Below, piece after piece: positions 24,318 through 33,623 of a DNA stretch of 64,000 nt. The stretch's first letter is position 1; each line of letters starts with the position of its first letter. The position numbers were made by a program, and so were the translations under genes. The notes below the pieces were generated by a model. It did no database searches. It was not told the origin of the DNA and worked only from the letters and a program-made list of their open reading frames with translations. Source of the stretch: Flavipsychrobacter sp. (GTDB lineage: Bacteria; Bacteroidota; Bacteroidia; Chitinophagales; Chitinophagaceae); the NCBI GenBank assembly GCA_041392855.1, contig JAWKLD010000002.1:1-64000 (forward strand), read 5' to 3'.

Positions 24318-24947
24318 TTACTTTACTTGAAATCTTAATACCGTCTTTAGCTCCTCTTCAGGCACTTTTCTAAAATCACTCAAGTATATCTCTCTATGTA
24401 TTTTTGACACACGTTCAACGCCTTGCTCTTTAGCATAAGCTTCCATAACCTTGAAGCTTTGAGGCTCATTATCAAAACTACCAATATGCATCATTTGAAT
24501 ACAAGCCCCATCTGTTAATGATTCGAATTTAAGTGAGTCTAATAAAATGTTCGGCTTCTTCTTTTTAGTGATGGCTACCATTTCTTCAAAAAAATCATTA
24601 TGTATAAAATCGGGCTGGCGTATCATCAAGCGATAGACCAGATCATCTTTATTAAGATTCTCCTGTGTGAAAGTTTTTTTAGCTTCATCTGTAATATCCC
24701 ATACCCCTTCTAGTGGATATACGGTATAGTCCTCATAAAACTTTGGAGTACTATCCATTTTTTTTAGCGTCATTTTTATAGCATACGACACTGAGTACAA
24801 AACTTCTATACACGCTGCAAAAGCATCACTATTAGGGTTTCCTTCGCCATCTATCACGACATATTTATAGGTTGGTATTGTAATTAACTCTGGTTTGGCT
24901 TTTGGCAAGTATATTGACGATTCTTGTTTCCTCCATTCATGTTTCAT
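24318..24947 (-). CDS. GyrI-like small-molecule-binding domain protein
   Basis: A 209-residue soluble protein of the GyrI-like family: an N-terminal strand LITIPTYKYVVIDGEGNP, a middle with VYPLEGVWDI, and a C-terminal half with ACIQMMHIGSFDNEPQSFKVMEAYAKEQG and HREIYLSDFRKVPEEELKTVLRF. Related proteins bind or hydrolyse small molecules and are often annotated as GyrI-like or transcription-regulator effector-binding. ATG at 24947 is used; it has a matching promoter box 16 bases upstream. No helix-turn-helix is present. Confidence 0.8.
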   Translation of the reverse strand: MKHEWRKQESSIYLPKAKPELITIPTYKYVVIDGEGNPNSDAFAACIEVLYSVSYAIKMTLKKMDSTPKFYEDYTVYPLEGVWDITDEAKKTFTQENLNKDDLVYRLMIRQPDFIHNDFFEEMVAITKKKKPNILLDSLKFESLTDGACIQMMHIGSFDNEPQSFKVMEAYAKEQGVERVSKIHREIYLSDFRKVPEEELKTVLRFQVK

Positions 24948-24962
24948 AAAACAGGTTTTACA

Positions 24963-24970
24963 CAAAACTA
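24963..24970 (-). promoter_or_regulatory. -7 promoter box of the GyrI-like gene
   Basis: On the minus strand TAGTTTTG matches TAnnTTTG exactly. Transcription would start near 24959, leaving about 12 leader bases before ATG 24947. Confidence 0.45.
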
Positions 24971-25016
24971 AAATGTGCAAGTGACAACCTTATGTCAACA
25001 AGTTGGTCTATAAATA

Positions 25017-25025
25017 CCCCCCCCC
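25017..25025. repeat. Run of nine C next to a stop codon
   Basis: Nine consecutive C on the plus strand (G on the minus strand) lie immediately after the flavin reductase stop codon and 46 bases before the GyrI-like promoter box. Such runs are prone to slippage. Confidence 0.7.
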
Positions 25026-25559
25026 TTACACTAAGCCATCTGTTAGAGAGTGGACTAAACTCCGTAACTCTTTAACGGTCTCCTCATCCACAACTTCTTT
25101 CTTATCATTCATTTTATTGTAGACGTTGCCTATCATCAGCTTGGCATGTTCACTCATTTTTGTACCCAGCGCAGTAAGCGTAAGTACTAATGAAGCATGA
25201 GCATGGTTGCCCCCTCGATGCAATGGTGATGCACTAATTATCCCTACAGGTTTTTCATTCATTTCCCCTGAAGACACTAACCAATCAAGGGCATTTTTCA
25301 ACACACCAGGTACACCAAAAGCATATTCGGGTGTACAGATAATGACTGCATTAGCCTCCTTTAATAGAGTCCTTAAATTTTTCACAGCATCAGGACTGTC
25401 TTCTACAGCTATAGTAGGGTCGAAATGAGGAATAGTACCTAAGTCCTCATAAATATTCATTTCAACTCCCTTACCTGCTACTTTACTGATAGCTTTCAAT
25501 ACTGCCGTATTTGAGGAGTCTTTTCTTAAGCTACCTGATATACCTACTATGTTAACCAT
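25026..25559 (-). CDS. NADPH-dependent FMN reductase family protein
   Basis: A 177-residue flavodoxin-fold enzyme. MVNIVGISGSLRKDSSNTAVLKAI contains the FMN-phosphate loop (GSLRKDSSN), PEYAFGVPGVLKNALDWL is the family signature over the flavin, and KPVGIISASPLHRGG follows. ATG at 25559 is chosen because the family begins there. It would reduce flavins, quinones or azo/chromate-type electrophiles with NAD(P)H. It is a single gene with its own promoter box. Confidence 0.88.
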   Translation of the reverse strand: MVNIVGISGSLRKDSSNTAVLKAISKVAGKGVEMNIYEDLGTIPHFDPTIAVEDSPDAVKNLRTLLKEANAVIICTPEYAFGVPGVLKNALDWLVSSGEMNEKPVGIISASPLHRGGNHAHASLVLTLTALGTKMSEHAKLMIGNVYNKMNDKKEVVDEETVKELRSLVHSLTDGLV

Positions 25560-25596
25560 AACTGTTCTAGTTGACCACAAAAAACATTTCTACTAA

Positions 25597-25604
25597 CAAA
25601 TGTA
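25597..25604 (-). promoter_or_regulatory. -7 promoter box of the flavin reductase gene
   Basis: TACATTTG on the minus strand matches TAnnTTTG; transcription would begin about 34 bases before ATG 25559. No clear -33 TTTG is seen. Confidence 0.4.
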
Positions 25605-25767
25605 TTTCAGTGTATAGAATCTATAAATGATGTTTATCCACCTTAGTAACTATAATGTTAATATCGGCTTCTATCCCCCACACTATAAGCATCATAAAAT
25701 AGTAAGAACCACAACTATGACAGGAATATAATTTTATTACTTTTATATAAACGATCCATATCAAAAG

Positions 25768-26925
25768 ATGAAAACTAATATCACCTTCGCTATAGCATTA
25801 GTTATTTGCTCTTCTATATTTATGTTAGGCTGCGACAACTCCAACAACACTAAAGAAGACAATAAAGCACCATTACCAATAATAGGAACACCCCATACAA
25901 CAGACTCCGTGATATATAGCTTTGCCTTTATGGGATGCAACCGTGTAGACAGAAATGATAAAGGGAAAGCGAAGGCTACAAATGCTTCTTCTGCAAATGT
26001 TTATGCCCTTAAAAGGATATATGACAACTTATGCGAAGAAAAGAGAAAGCCAGATGCATTCTTCTTTCTAGGCGATCTGGTAGTAGCTGAACAGGAAAAC
26101 CTTGATGACCTAAAAAGCCAACTAAAAGCATGGGTAGAACTATATGACAGTACTGGCTTTAGCGATATTAGCACTTCAGGAATAGAACTAGTGGCACTAC
26201 CTGGGAATCATGAGATGCTTTATTATGCAAACTACGGAGTACCACATCATGACGAATGGCCGCTAGATGGAGCCGAAGATGTATGGATAGAACATATGGC
26301 TCCTTATATGCCTAAAGACAGAGACATTATAACAGGAGCTGATAGCATGGCTAACCGTTCTACATTTTCTTTTGTGAGAAAAAACATTGGTTTCATTGTG
26401 ATGAATACCGACACATACAACCCTTCTTCTGCTAAATATAAACATGGCATGGAGGGATTGATACCTACCAAATGGATTACTCAAAAAATAGAGGAATACA
26501 GAAAAGACTCTACTATAAAACACATATTTGTGCTAGGACATAAACCTTATTATGTATATCACAAAGCAGAAACAGGACATAATGGATTACCTGAGGGACC
26601 TGTATTATGGCCAGCTTTAAGAAAAAATAATGTTGTTGCCATGCTGTCTGCACATGTACATGACTACCAAAGAATGCAACCAATGGGAGATAGCACCTAC
26701 CAAATAATAGCGGGTAATGGTGGGAGTCCTGGTCAAGCTACTTTTTTTGGCTACACTACTATAAATGTATATGCTAGTGGAAAAATAGAATTGAAGTCTA
26801 AAGGATATAAAATAGGACATCCATACTACGCAGCTCCTGTAAAGGAAGAGTCTTTTAGCATTTGGGACAGCACACTATTAACGCCAACACCTAACGCTAA
26901 CCCTTACAAACCTGCCAGCTTATAA
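25768..26925 (+). CDS. Exported metallophosphoesterase lipoprotein
   Basis: A 385-residue calcineurin-like phosphoesterase. It has a lipoprotein signal ending FMLGC. The metal-site motifs appear in order as FLGDLV (GDx), LPGNHEM (GNHE), LGHKPYY (GHKP) and SAHVHDYQ, the counterpart of GHxHxYER. The first motif (DxH) is less clear; FAFMGCNRVD lies at its place. It is probably attached to the outer or inner membrane in the periplasm and hydrolyses phosphoesters with two metal ions. Substrate unknown. Its stop overlaps the aroC stop on the other strand by 6 bases. Confidence 0.85.
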   Translation: MKTNITFAIALVICSSIFMLGCDNSNNTKEDNKAPLPIIGTPHTTDSVIYSFAFMGCNRVDRNDKGKAKATNASSANVYALKRIYDNLCEEKRKPDAFFFLGDLVVAEQENLDDLKSQLKAWVELYDSTGFSDISTSGIELVALPGNHEMLYYANYGVPHHDEWPLDGAEDVWIEHMAPYMPKDRDIITGADSMANRSTFSFVRKNIGFIVMNTDTYNPSSAKYKHGMEGLIPTKWITQKIEEYRKDSTIKHIFVLGHKPYYVYHKAETGHNGLPEGPVLWPALRKNNVVAMLSAHVHDYQRMQPMGDSTYQIIAGNGGSPGQATFFGYTTINVYASGKIELKSKGYKIGHPYYAAPVKEESFSIWDSTLLTPTPNANPYKPASL

Positions 26926-27900
26926 ATACGCGTTTTGTACTAATTGCATATCAGCTATTACCATTGCTGTAACGGCCTCAACTACAACAGGCACTCTTAG
27001 TGCTATGCACAAGTCGTGACGTCCTTTTACAACAAAATCTTCCTGTTGGTTAGTCGCCTCATTCCAAGATGTTTGTTGTTGAGGAGTACTACTTGTTGGC
27101 TTTACGGCAACTCTAAAAAACATATCGTTACCATTCGTAACTCCTCCGTTAATACCACCAGCATTATTGGTTTCTGTAGTACCACTGGCATCAAGAATAG
27201 CATCATTATGCTGGCTACCTTTCATTTTGGCAGCTGCAAAACCACTACCAAACTCTATTCCCTTTATTGCTGGTATGGCAAATACGGCATGGCTAATGGC
27301 AGACTCCATGGAATCAAAAAAAGGCTCTCCCAGCCCTATGGGTAGCCCTTGTACTTTACAAGTAACTATTCCTCCTATACTATCCTTATCTTTTATTGCT
27401 TTTTCGATGGCTAGCTCTATGTCTTCAATACCACCAGCTTCGGTAAGTGTGGCTTGTACTTCTATTCCTTTAATTATCTTTTTTGCAATGACACCTGCTG
27501 CCACTAAGCAAACGGTAAGCCTACCGCTAGAATGTCCTCCCCCTCTATAATCATTAAACCCTTTATACTTCTCCTTCAACACAAAATCCGCATGACCGGG
27601 GCGTGGTGTATCTTTTATTTTTTCGTAGTCTTTCGATCGTGTATTAGTATTTTCAAACAGTATAGTAATAGGAGCACCAGTTGTTTTTCCATTAAATACC
27701 CCTGTTACTATATTGGGGCTATCGGCTTCTACTCTTGGAGTAGTACCCTTCCCTCCAGGTTTTCTTCTGGCTATATCAGCAAAAAAATCTTCTTCAGACA
27801 AACTGATACCCGCAGGACAACCATCGACAGTAACACCAACTACCTGACCATGAGATTCCCCAAAAATATGTACTCGAAAAAGTCTGCCGAATGAATTCAT
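26920..27900 (-). CDS. aroC: Chorismate synthase
   Basis: A 326-residue enzyme that makes chorismate from EPSP with reduced FMN, last step of the shikimate pathway. The family motifs are all there: FGRLFRVHIFGESHGQVVGVTVDGCPAG, RKPGGKGTTPRVEAD, RPGHADF, YRGGGHSSGRLT near the FMN site and NAGGINGGVTNG. It is slightly shorter than the usual 350-360 residues owing to a compact middle, but no motif is lost. It lies 24 bases after aroA on the same strand, so the two consecutive pathway enzymes form an operon. Confidence 0.96.
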   Translation of the reverse strand: MNSFGRLFRVHIFGESHGQVVGVTVDGCPAGISLSEEDFFADIARRKPGGKGTTPRVEADSPNIVTGVFNGKTTGAPITILFENTNTRSKDYEKIKDTPRPGHADFVLKEKYKGFNDYRGGGHSSGRLTVCLVAAGVIAKKIIKGIEVQATLTEAGGIEDIELAIEKAIKDKDSIGGIVTCKVQGLPIGLGEPFFDSMESAISHAVFAIPAIKGIEFGSGFAAAKMKGSQHNDAILDASGTTETNNAGGINGGVTNGNDMFFRVAVKPTSSTPQQQTSWNEATNQQEDFVVKGRHDLCIALRVPVVVEAVTAMVIADMQLVQNAYL

Positions 27901-27924
27901 TGTAAACTTAAAGATAACAAGAAA

Positions 27925-29211
27925 CTACTTACCTGCTTCCATCTCAATAGTACAATTGCCACCCAAAGCAATTAAATTCTTATAAAAATCAGTATATGAT
28001 TTATTCACTGCTTCTGCACCTGTTATTACACATGCCCCATCAGCATTCAGTGCACCTATTGTTGCAGCCATAGCTATGCGATGGTCGTTATAGCTATCAA
28101 TAGTTGCAGCACTCAATACCTGTTGCCCTTTTATATGCAACACGTCTTCTTTAATGGAGAAAGACACGCCAAACCTTTCTAACATGGCGGTTATAGAAAC
28201 AACCCTATCACTCTCTTTTTGACTCAAGCGACGCAACCCTTTTATTGCACTTTCTCCATTACACAACGCGGCATATATTGCGAGTATGGGAAAAAGATCG
28301 GGCGCATGTGTAGCATCAAAAGAAAAACTATTGGGCCGACTAGATAACGATCTTACAGATACCGCACCGCCTTCAACTATATAATCCACCCCAGTATCCT
28401 TAAGCACTTTCAGTATTGCCTTATCGGCTTGTGCAGAGTTCTTGTTTAGACCTTTTAACTCTACCACTCCGTTTATTGCTGCAGCAACCAACCAAAAAGA
28501 AGCACTACTCCAATCGCCTTCTACATCAAAGGTCAAATTTTCTGTAGTTGCAACAGGTGTCACCACAAACTCCTCATAATTATGGTTAACCACTTGACAA
28601 CCAAAATGCTGCAGCACTTCAAGCGTCATATCAATATAAGGGCGGCTAACTAGATCAGTAACCTTTATACTCACCTTGTTTTTTGCTGTAAAAGAATATG
28701 CAATCAGCAACCCTGATAAAAACTGAGAACTAAGACTACCATCGACCTGGATAGTTTTTGGCTTGAGAGGTCCTTTTATGGTTATGGGTAGCTTGCCTGA
28801 AAAATCCTTTATGGTAACATCTAACTGTTGGAATAGATCTTCAAAAGGAGTCATAGACCTGTTCAGTAAACTACCTGACCCTGTTATTGTAATTTCATAA
28901 GAAGACAGTGCCGCTACTACTGTAAACAAGCGGGCAGAAAGACCACTTTCTCCGCAATCGATATTACCTTGAGGTATTATCCTTCCATCTGAAGTTATCT
29001 CTATAGTAGATGTTGATACATCCTTTACAATTGCCCCAAGTTGCTCTATAATATTTACTGCTGCCTTATCATCATTTGATGTACCTATATTACTGATCGT
29101 ACATGTTCCTTTGTGTAATAATGCTGCGGCACATACACGTTGCATCATACTCTTTGATGCGGGCACTTTTATTGTACCATTTAATATACTAGGTGTTACA
29201 GCTACTTGCAT
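27925..29211 (-). CDS. aroA: 3-phosphoshikimate 1-carboxyvinyltransferase (EPSP synthase)
   Basis: A 428-residue enzyme joining shikimate-3-phosphate and phosphoenolpyruvate. Visible motifs are GTIKVPASKSMMQRVCAAALL (substrate Lys/Ser), GESGLSARLFTVVA, LSSQFLSGLLIAYS, WSSASFWLVAAAI, HAPDLFPILAIYAAL (catalytic Asp), LRRLSQKESDRV and YNDHRIAMA. It is upstream of aroC. The sequence resembles the Bacteroidota branch more than class I or II crop-resistance types; no judgement on inhibitor sensitivity is made. Confidence 0.95.
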   Translation of the reverse strand: MQVAVTPSILNGTIKVPASKSMMQRVCAAALLHKGTCTISNIGTSNDDKAAVNIIEQLGAIVKDVSTSTIEITSDGRIIPQGNIDCGESGLSARLFTVVAALSSYEITITGSGSLLNRSMTPFEDLFQQLDVTIKDFSGKLPITIKGPLKPKTIQVDGSLSSQFLSGLLIAYSFTAKNKVSIKVTDLVSRPYIDMTLEVLQHFGCQVVNHNYEEFVVTPVATTENLTFDVEGDWSSASFWLVAAAINGVVELKGLNKNSAQADKAILKVLKDTGVDYIVEGGAVSVRSLSSRPNSFSFDATHAPDLFPILAIYAALCNGESAIKGLRRLSQKESDRVVSITAMLERFGVSFSIKEDVLHIKGQQVLSAATIDSYNDHRIAMAATIGALNADGACVITGAEAVNKSYTDFYKNLIALGGNCTIEMEAGK

Positions 29212-29350
29212 TCGATAAAATATGCTTTCAAGTTAGCAACTATTCATTAGAAGGCATAAAGAATCACTTAGCAGAAGGGACTACTAAAATACAGAAGCTT
29301 GTGTTTGGTGTTTCGAATGGGATTTGTACTAGAAGTACAATAGACTTGAA

Positions 29351-29752
29351 TTACAGTCTGTTGAAATCATCATCAGCAGGTGGGCGATTGCCACTTCTGT
29401 CTATTCTTGGTCTTCTTTGTCTTTGGCTACCACCACCACTATTGTAGTTGCCACTACCGCCAGAGAAACGTCTGTTACCACCACCACGATGACCGCCACC
29501 GCCGCCTTGATTCTTAGGCTTTGACTCTTTTACTGTGATCACAGTACCTTCGAAATAAGTCTGATCAATATTGTCAATTGCATCAAAACTTTCAAACCTA
29601 TCTGCCATCTCTACAAATGCGAATCCTCTTGGCATACCTGTGGCAGTATCAACAGGTATCTTCACTGATAAAATTTCACCAAACTCTGAGAAAAGATTTT
29701 CCAAGCTTGCTTCCGTCGTTTCGGGACTTACATTACCTATAAAAAGGTTCAT
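29351..29752 (-). CDS. RRM-type RNA-binding protein with Gly/Arg-rich tail
   Basis: In this 133-residue protein residues 1-80 form one RNA-recognition motif: RNP2 LFIGNV and RNP1 RGFAFVEM. The rest is a Gly/Arg/Ser-rich tail (GGGGGHRGGGNRR), the layout of bacterial cold-induced or Rbp-type single-RRM proteins. It binds single-stranded RNA and may act as an RNA chaperone or localiser, possibly compensating for the absence of Hfq in many Bacteroidota. Single gene with a promoter box upstream. Confidence 0.92.
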   Translation of the reverse strand: MNLFIGNVSPETTEASLENLFSEFGEILSVKIPVDTATGMPRGFAFVEMADRFESFDAIDNIDQTYFEGTVITVKESKPKNQGGGGGHRGGGNRRFSGGSGNYNSGGGSQRQRRPRIDRSGNRPPADDDFNRL

Positions 29753-29782
29753 ATCTACTTATTAAAACAATAATATTACCCT

Positions 29783-29790
29783 CAAACCTA
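29783..29790 (-). promoter_or_regulatory. -7 promoter box of the RRM gene
   Basis: TAGGTTTG on the minus strand matches TAnnTTTG, 30 bases before ATG 29752. No clear -33 box. Confidence 0.4.
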
Positions 29791-29881
29791 CGGAAATATT
29801 ATTATAATGTGTGCTTTTAAGCTTAAGGTTACATTATTTTAGCTTAGTCTTATACTTCACAAGTTAACCATCCTAAAAACT

Positions 29882-30403
29882 ATGCGACAAGTAAAACTAT
29901 ATATAGCCTGCAGCATTGACGGCAAAATAGCAGGAATAGACGGAAATGTAGACTGGCTGCCCCATCCGCCTGAAGGAGAAGATTATGGCTATTACAGCTT
30001 TTACGATTCTATAGATGAGCTAGTAATGGGATATAAAACATATGAAATATGCATCAGCCTTGGCGACTGGCCTTACAAAGGCAAACCCACTCATGTATTT
30101 ACAAGAGACTCGTCTAAAAGCGTAGTAGAGGATGCTAGCCTCGTCACCAGCGATATTGTACAATTCACTAAAGAGCTGAAAGCAAAAGAAGGAGGTGATA
30201 TATGGCTGGTTGGTGGTGGTAATATTATCCAACAACTACATGATGCAGATCTAATTGACGAATATATAATATCCTATGTACCTGTAATATTAGGAGCAGG
30301 TATTGAGCTCTTCCCCAACCTAAAAAAAATGGAAAAGCTTCAACTTATACACCACAAAGTATATGCAGACGGACTCTCATTAATGCATTATAAGAAAGGG
30401 TAG
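29882..30403 (+). CDS. Dihydrofolate reductase family protein (RibD C-terminal type)
   Basis: A 173-residue reductase-fold protein. It begins RQVKLYIACSIDGKIAG and has VDWLP, YDSIDELVMGYKTYEI, KPTHVFTRD, GGDIWLVGGGNIIQQLHDADLIDEYIISYVPVILGAGIELF, the pattern of the RibD_C / DHFR-like family. It lacks the deaminase domain of RibD, so it is probably a stand-alone NADPH reductase of unknown substrate. Its stop codon lies inside the terminator hairpin that follows. Confidence 0.88.
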   Translation: MRQVKLYIACSIDGKIAGIDGNVDWLPHPPEGEDYGYYSFYDSIDELVMGYKTYEICISLGDWPYKGKPTHVFTRDSSKSVVEDASLVTSDIVQFTKELKAKEGGDIWLVGGGNIIQQLHDADLIDEYIISYVPVILGAGIELFPNLKKMEKLQLIHHKVYADGLSLMHYKKG

Positions 30404-30427
30404 CCAATGGCTACCCTTTCTCGTTTT
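30394..30427. terminator. Bidirectional terminator overlapping the stop codon
   Basis: GAAAGGGTAGCC / GGCTACCCTTTC is a perfect 12-bp stem with AAT loop and TTTTT downstream. It contains the TAG stop of the reductase gene and separates it from the convergent aldehyde dehydrogenase. Confidence 0.9.
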
Positions 30428-30441
30428 TAAACTATAGTTAC

Positions 30442-31980
30442 TTATTTCAAATTGAACTTAATGCCCTGTGCTAATGGAAGCTCAGTACTCCAGTTGATAG
30501 TATTCGTTTGTCTACGCATATAAGCTTTCCAACTATCAGAGCCACTTTCTCTACCACCACCTGTTTCTTTCTCACCACCAAAAGCTCCTCCGATCTCTGC
30601 ACCACTAGTACCTATGTTCACATTGGCGATACCACAGTCGCTACCTTTATGCGACAAGAACTGCTCTGCCTGGCGCATATCTAGCGTCATTACAGAAGAA
30701 GATAAACCTTGCTTCACACCATTTTGCATCGCAATGGCCTCTTCCATTGTACTGTACTTCATAATGTATAGTATTGGCGCAAATGTCTCATCTTGAACAA
30801 TATCCATATCATTGCTAGCTTCGTAAATACATGGTTTCACATAGCAGCCACTTTCATAACCTTTACCCTTTAAAACACCTCCTGCAACTACAGCCTTACC
30901 TCCTTGCTCTTTCACAGCGGCAATGGCATTCAAGTAGTTATCAACGGCATCAGTATCTATCAATGGACCAACATGATTTTTTTCATCAAGGGGGTTACCG
31001 ATATTCAGTTGCTTATAGCCTGCTACCAATTTCTTCTTCATGTCTTCATACATACTCTCGTGTATGATCAATCGACGAGTAGACGTACAGCGCTGACCAC
31101 AAGTACCCACAGCACCAAATACGGCAGCTAATAAAGCAATATCCATATCTGCTTTCTCTGTAATAATAATTGCATTATTACCACCAAGTTCTAATAAAGA
31201 CTTGCCTAAACGCGCGCCTACTGCAGCACCCACCGCTTTACCCATACGGGTAGATCCTGTTGCTGATACTAAAGGAATACGCTCGTCATTACTCATCCAC
31301 TCTCCTGTCTCTCTACCGCCCACTACAAGCCCACAAACTCCTTCCGGTACTTTATTGGTTTTAAATACATCTGCCACAATATTCATACAAGCCACAGCCG
31401 ATAGTGGTGCTTTTTCCGACGGTTTCCAAACACAAGTATCACCACATACCCAAGCGATGAAAGCATTCCAGCTCCATACCGCTACAGGAAAGTTGAAAGC
31501 GCTAATGATGCCCACAACACCTAGTGGATGCCATTGCTCATACATACGGTGATTAGGGCGCTCACTATGTATGGTTAAACCATATAGCTGACGAGATAGA
31601 CCTACTGCAAAATCAGCAATGTCTATCATTTCTTGCACTTCACCTAGTCCCTCTTGCAGGCTTTTACCCATCTCAAAAGACACCAAACGACCAAGCGCAT
31701 CTTTCTCTTTACGAAGCGCTTCGCCTATTTGTCTTACCACCTCGCCGCGCTTAGGGGCAGGCCACATGCGCCACTCTTCAAAAGCTTCTTGAGCTTTCTC
31801 TATTACATCATCGTAATTTCTTCTGTTTACCGCATTTACAGCAGCTATAGCTTTACCATCTACCGGAGAAAAAGAAGTGATCTTCTCACCTTTTGCTTTT
31901 CTCCATTTAGTGCCTGTAAATACACCTTCGTTTTCTTTGTTGACGCCCAATTTTGTTAGGACATTTCTATTCAGTTTCAT
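30442..31980 (-). CDS. Aldehyde dehydrogenase, ALDH7 (aminoadipate-semialdehyde) type
   Basis: A 512-residue NAD-dependent dehydrogenase. It has ISAFNFPVAVWSWNAFIAWVCGDTCVWKPSEKAPL (cofactor site), FVSATGSTRMGK-like LVSATGSTRMGKAV, LLELGGNNAI (general-base Glu) and the catalytic Cys in GTCGQRCTSTRR, the last typical of antiquitin/ALDH7. Members oxidise alpha-aminoadipate semialdehyde (lysine breakdown). Other aldehydes are possible. It lies just 21 bases downstream of the sugar-epimerase gene on the same strand, so it may be co-transcribed with the deoxysugar genes by position only. Confidence 0.93.
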   Translation of the reverse strand: MKLNRNVLTKLGVNKENEGVFTGTKWRKAKGEKITSFSPVDGKAIAAVNAVNRRNYDDVIEKAQEAFEEWRMWPAPKRGEVVRQIGEALRKEKDALGRLVSFEMGKSLQEGLGEVQEMIDIADFAVGLSRQLYGLTIHSERPNHRMYEQWHPLGVVGIISAFNFPVAVWSWNAFIAWVCGDTCVWKPSEKAPLSAVACMNIVADVFKTNKVPEGVCGLVVGGRETGEWMSNDERIPLVSATGSTRMGKAVGAAVGARLGKSLLELGGNNAIIITEKADMDIALLAAVFGAVGTCGQRCTSTRRLIIHESMYEDMKKKLVAGYKQLNIGNPLDEKNHVGPLIDTDAVDNYLNAIAAVKEQGGKAVVAGGVLKGKGYESGCYVKPCIYEASNDMDIVQDETFAPILYIMKYSTMEEAIAMQNGVKQGLSSSVMTLDMRQAEQFLSHKGSDCGIANVNIGTSGAEIGGAFGGEKETGGGRESGSDSWKAYMRRQTNTINWSTELPLAQGIKFNLK

Positions 31981-32001
31981 AAACTGTTTTTATCAATTTA
32001 T

Positions 32002-32538
32002 TTAAAATGGACTTTCAAATTCTTTAATGCTAGGGAAGGATAGATCTCTTGCAGATATTATTGGTTGTTCCGTTTCCCAATCGAAACCAAAACTATTATA
32101 AATAACACCTGTATCATGCCCTTGACTATATTCTGATGATACTAAATAATACGTAATAGCATCATCAGTCAAAGACTTAAAACCATGTGCAAAACCTTCT
32201 GGTATATAATACGCTTTATGATTATCCGCACTCAACTCTGTAGCTATATACTGCCCAAAACTTGCAGACTCTTTTCTCAAATCTATTATCACATCAAGAA
32301 TTGCCCCTTGCGGACAGGATACAATTTTTGCATGCTGGTGTGGTGGTGTTTGAAAGTGCATACCACGAATCACATCTTTTTTTGAGAAGGAGAAGTAACT
32401 TTCTTTTAATTGAAAGTCAACACCATTATCCTTCAAGGTTGTATCATGAAATGTCTTTACAAAAATACCCCTTTCATCATAAAAAGCGGGAAGTGTAATG
32501 ATGTATGCTCCGTTCAGTATGGATTCAAACTGCCACAT
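32002..32538 (-). CDS. rfbC: RmlC-type sugar-nucleotide 3,5-epimerase
   Basis: A 178-residue cupin of the dTDP-4-dehydrorhamnose 3,5-epimerase family. Motifs are IRGMHFQTPPHQHAKIVSC (catalytic His), LDVIIDLRKES, YYIPEGFAHGFKSL and a late Tyr-containing loop (SSEYSQGHDTG). The ATG at 32538 overlaps the preceding gene's stop by one base (TAATG), giving coupled translation. Because the two upstream genes make CDP-4-keto-6-deoxyglucose, the substrate here may be CDP- rather than dTDP-linked. Confidence 0.9.
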   Translation of the reverse strand: MWQFESILNGAYIITLPAFYDERGIFVKTFHDTTLKDNGVDFQLKESYFSFSKKDVIRGMHFQTPPHQHAKIVSCPQGAILDVIIDLRKESASFGQYIATELSADNHKAYYIPEGFAHGFKSLTDDAITYYLVSSEYSQGHDTGVIYNSFGFDWETEQPIISARDLSFPSIKEFESPF

Positions 32539-33623
32539 TATACTATATCTCCAAAGTATTTTTTTATTTGATTCAAGCACTTAGTGCCTGCGTCTTCTTC
32601 CTTATTGACATACCAGTCTGCCGTCCACTCTATTGCTTCCTTAGCCGATAGTTGAGGTACCCAGCCTAGTTGCTCTTTAGCTTTGTTACTATCCAGCATC
32701 AACAACTTAGCTTCATGCAGCGCACCTTCTTGCTCTACTATTGTATAGCTACCCTGTTGGTATCTATCTAAGAATATCTGCGTTAGCTCTTCAACCGTTT
32801 TCTTATCTGCCACATCGGGCCCGAAGTTAAATGCAGTATTATATTTTGTGGGCGCTTCACTCATCTTAGCTGCCAAAAGCAAGTAGGCACTCAATGGCTC
32901 TAATACATGCTGCCAAGGGCGGATAGAATTAGGGTTTCTAAGACCTACGTTCTCTCCTCTATCAAGCGCTCGTACTATATCAGGGATTATCCTGTCATCT
33001 GCATAGTCGCCACCACCTATTACATTACCTGCTCTTGCGGCTGCAATAGATTTATGATGATTGTCGTAGCTATCATTATTGAAGAACGAACGAATGTAAG
33101 ACTCTATCACAATCTCCGCAGCTGCTTTACTTGCCGAGTATGGATCATATCCACCTAGCTTATCATCTTCTTTAAAGGCTATACCACGCTCAGGATTTTC
33201 ATATACCTTATCTGTGGTTATCATCACCCCAACGCATGGCTGCTCTAAGCTTCTTATAGCATCCAGCACATGAGCTGTACCCTGCGCATTGACCATGAAA
33301 GTATCTACAGGTTCATCATAACTCTTGCGCACCAATGCTTGTGCTGCTAAGTGAAACACAAAATGCGGCTCAAAACGCACCATCTCTCCTCTCAACTGCT
33401 TAATATCTTTTATATCAGCTATAACTGATGCATAGCATTGCTCATCTCCATTGATCAGACGGTATAGGTCATTATCCTTTTCAGGAGCTAATGCATAACC
33501 CTTTACATCTGCACCCAGCCATTTTAGTATTTGTATCAGCCAAGAGCCTTTAAAGCCCGTATGCCCTGTTACAAATACTCGCTTATCTTTAAATATAGAC
33601 TGTAGATAAGTTGCCGTTACCAT
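32538..33623 (-). CDS. rfbG: CDP-glucose 4,6-dehydratase
   Basis: A 361-residue short-chain dehydrogenase/reductase. The NAD-binding VFVTGHTGFKGSWL, catalytic YDPYSASKAAAE (YxxxK), and TTDKVYENPERGIAF with SIRPWQHVLEPLSAYL match the CDP-glucose dehydratase subgroup. It converts CDP-glucose to CDP-4-keto-6-deoxyglucose. The ATG at 33623 carries GGAAGAA just upstream and overlaps the rfbF stop (ATGGTAA). An upstream TTG frame start is not needed. Confidence 0.94.
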   Translation of the reverse strand: MVTATYLQSIFKDKRVFVTGHTGFKGSWLIQILKWLGADVKGYALAPEKDNDLYRLINGDEQCYASVIADIKDIKQLRGEMVRFEPHFVFHLAAQALVRKSYDEPVDTFMVNAQGTAHVLDAIRSLEQPCVGVMITTDKVYENPERGIAFKEDDKLGGYDPYSASKAAAEIVIESYIRSFFNNDSYDNHHKSIAAARAGNVIGGGDYADDRIIPDIVRALDRGENVGLRNPNSIRPWQHVLEPLSAYLLLAAKMSEAPTKYNTAFNFGPDVADKKTVEELTQIFLDRYQQGSYTIVEQEGALHEAKLLMLDSNKAKEQLGWVPQLSAKEAIEWTADWYVNKEEDAGTKCLNQIKKYFGDIV

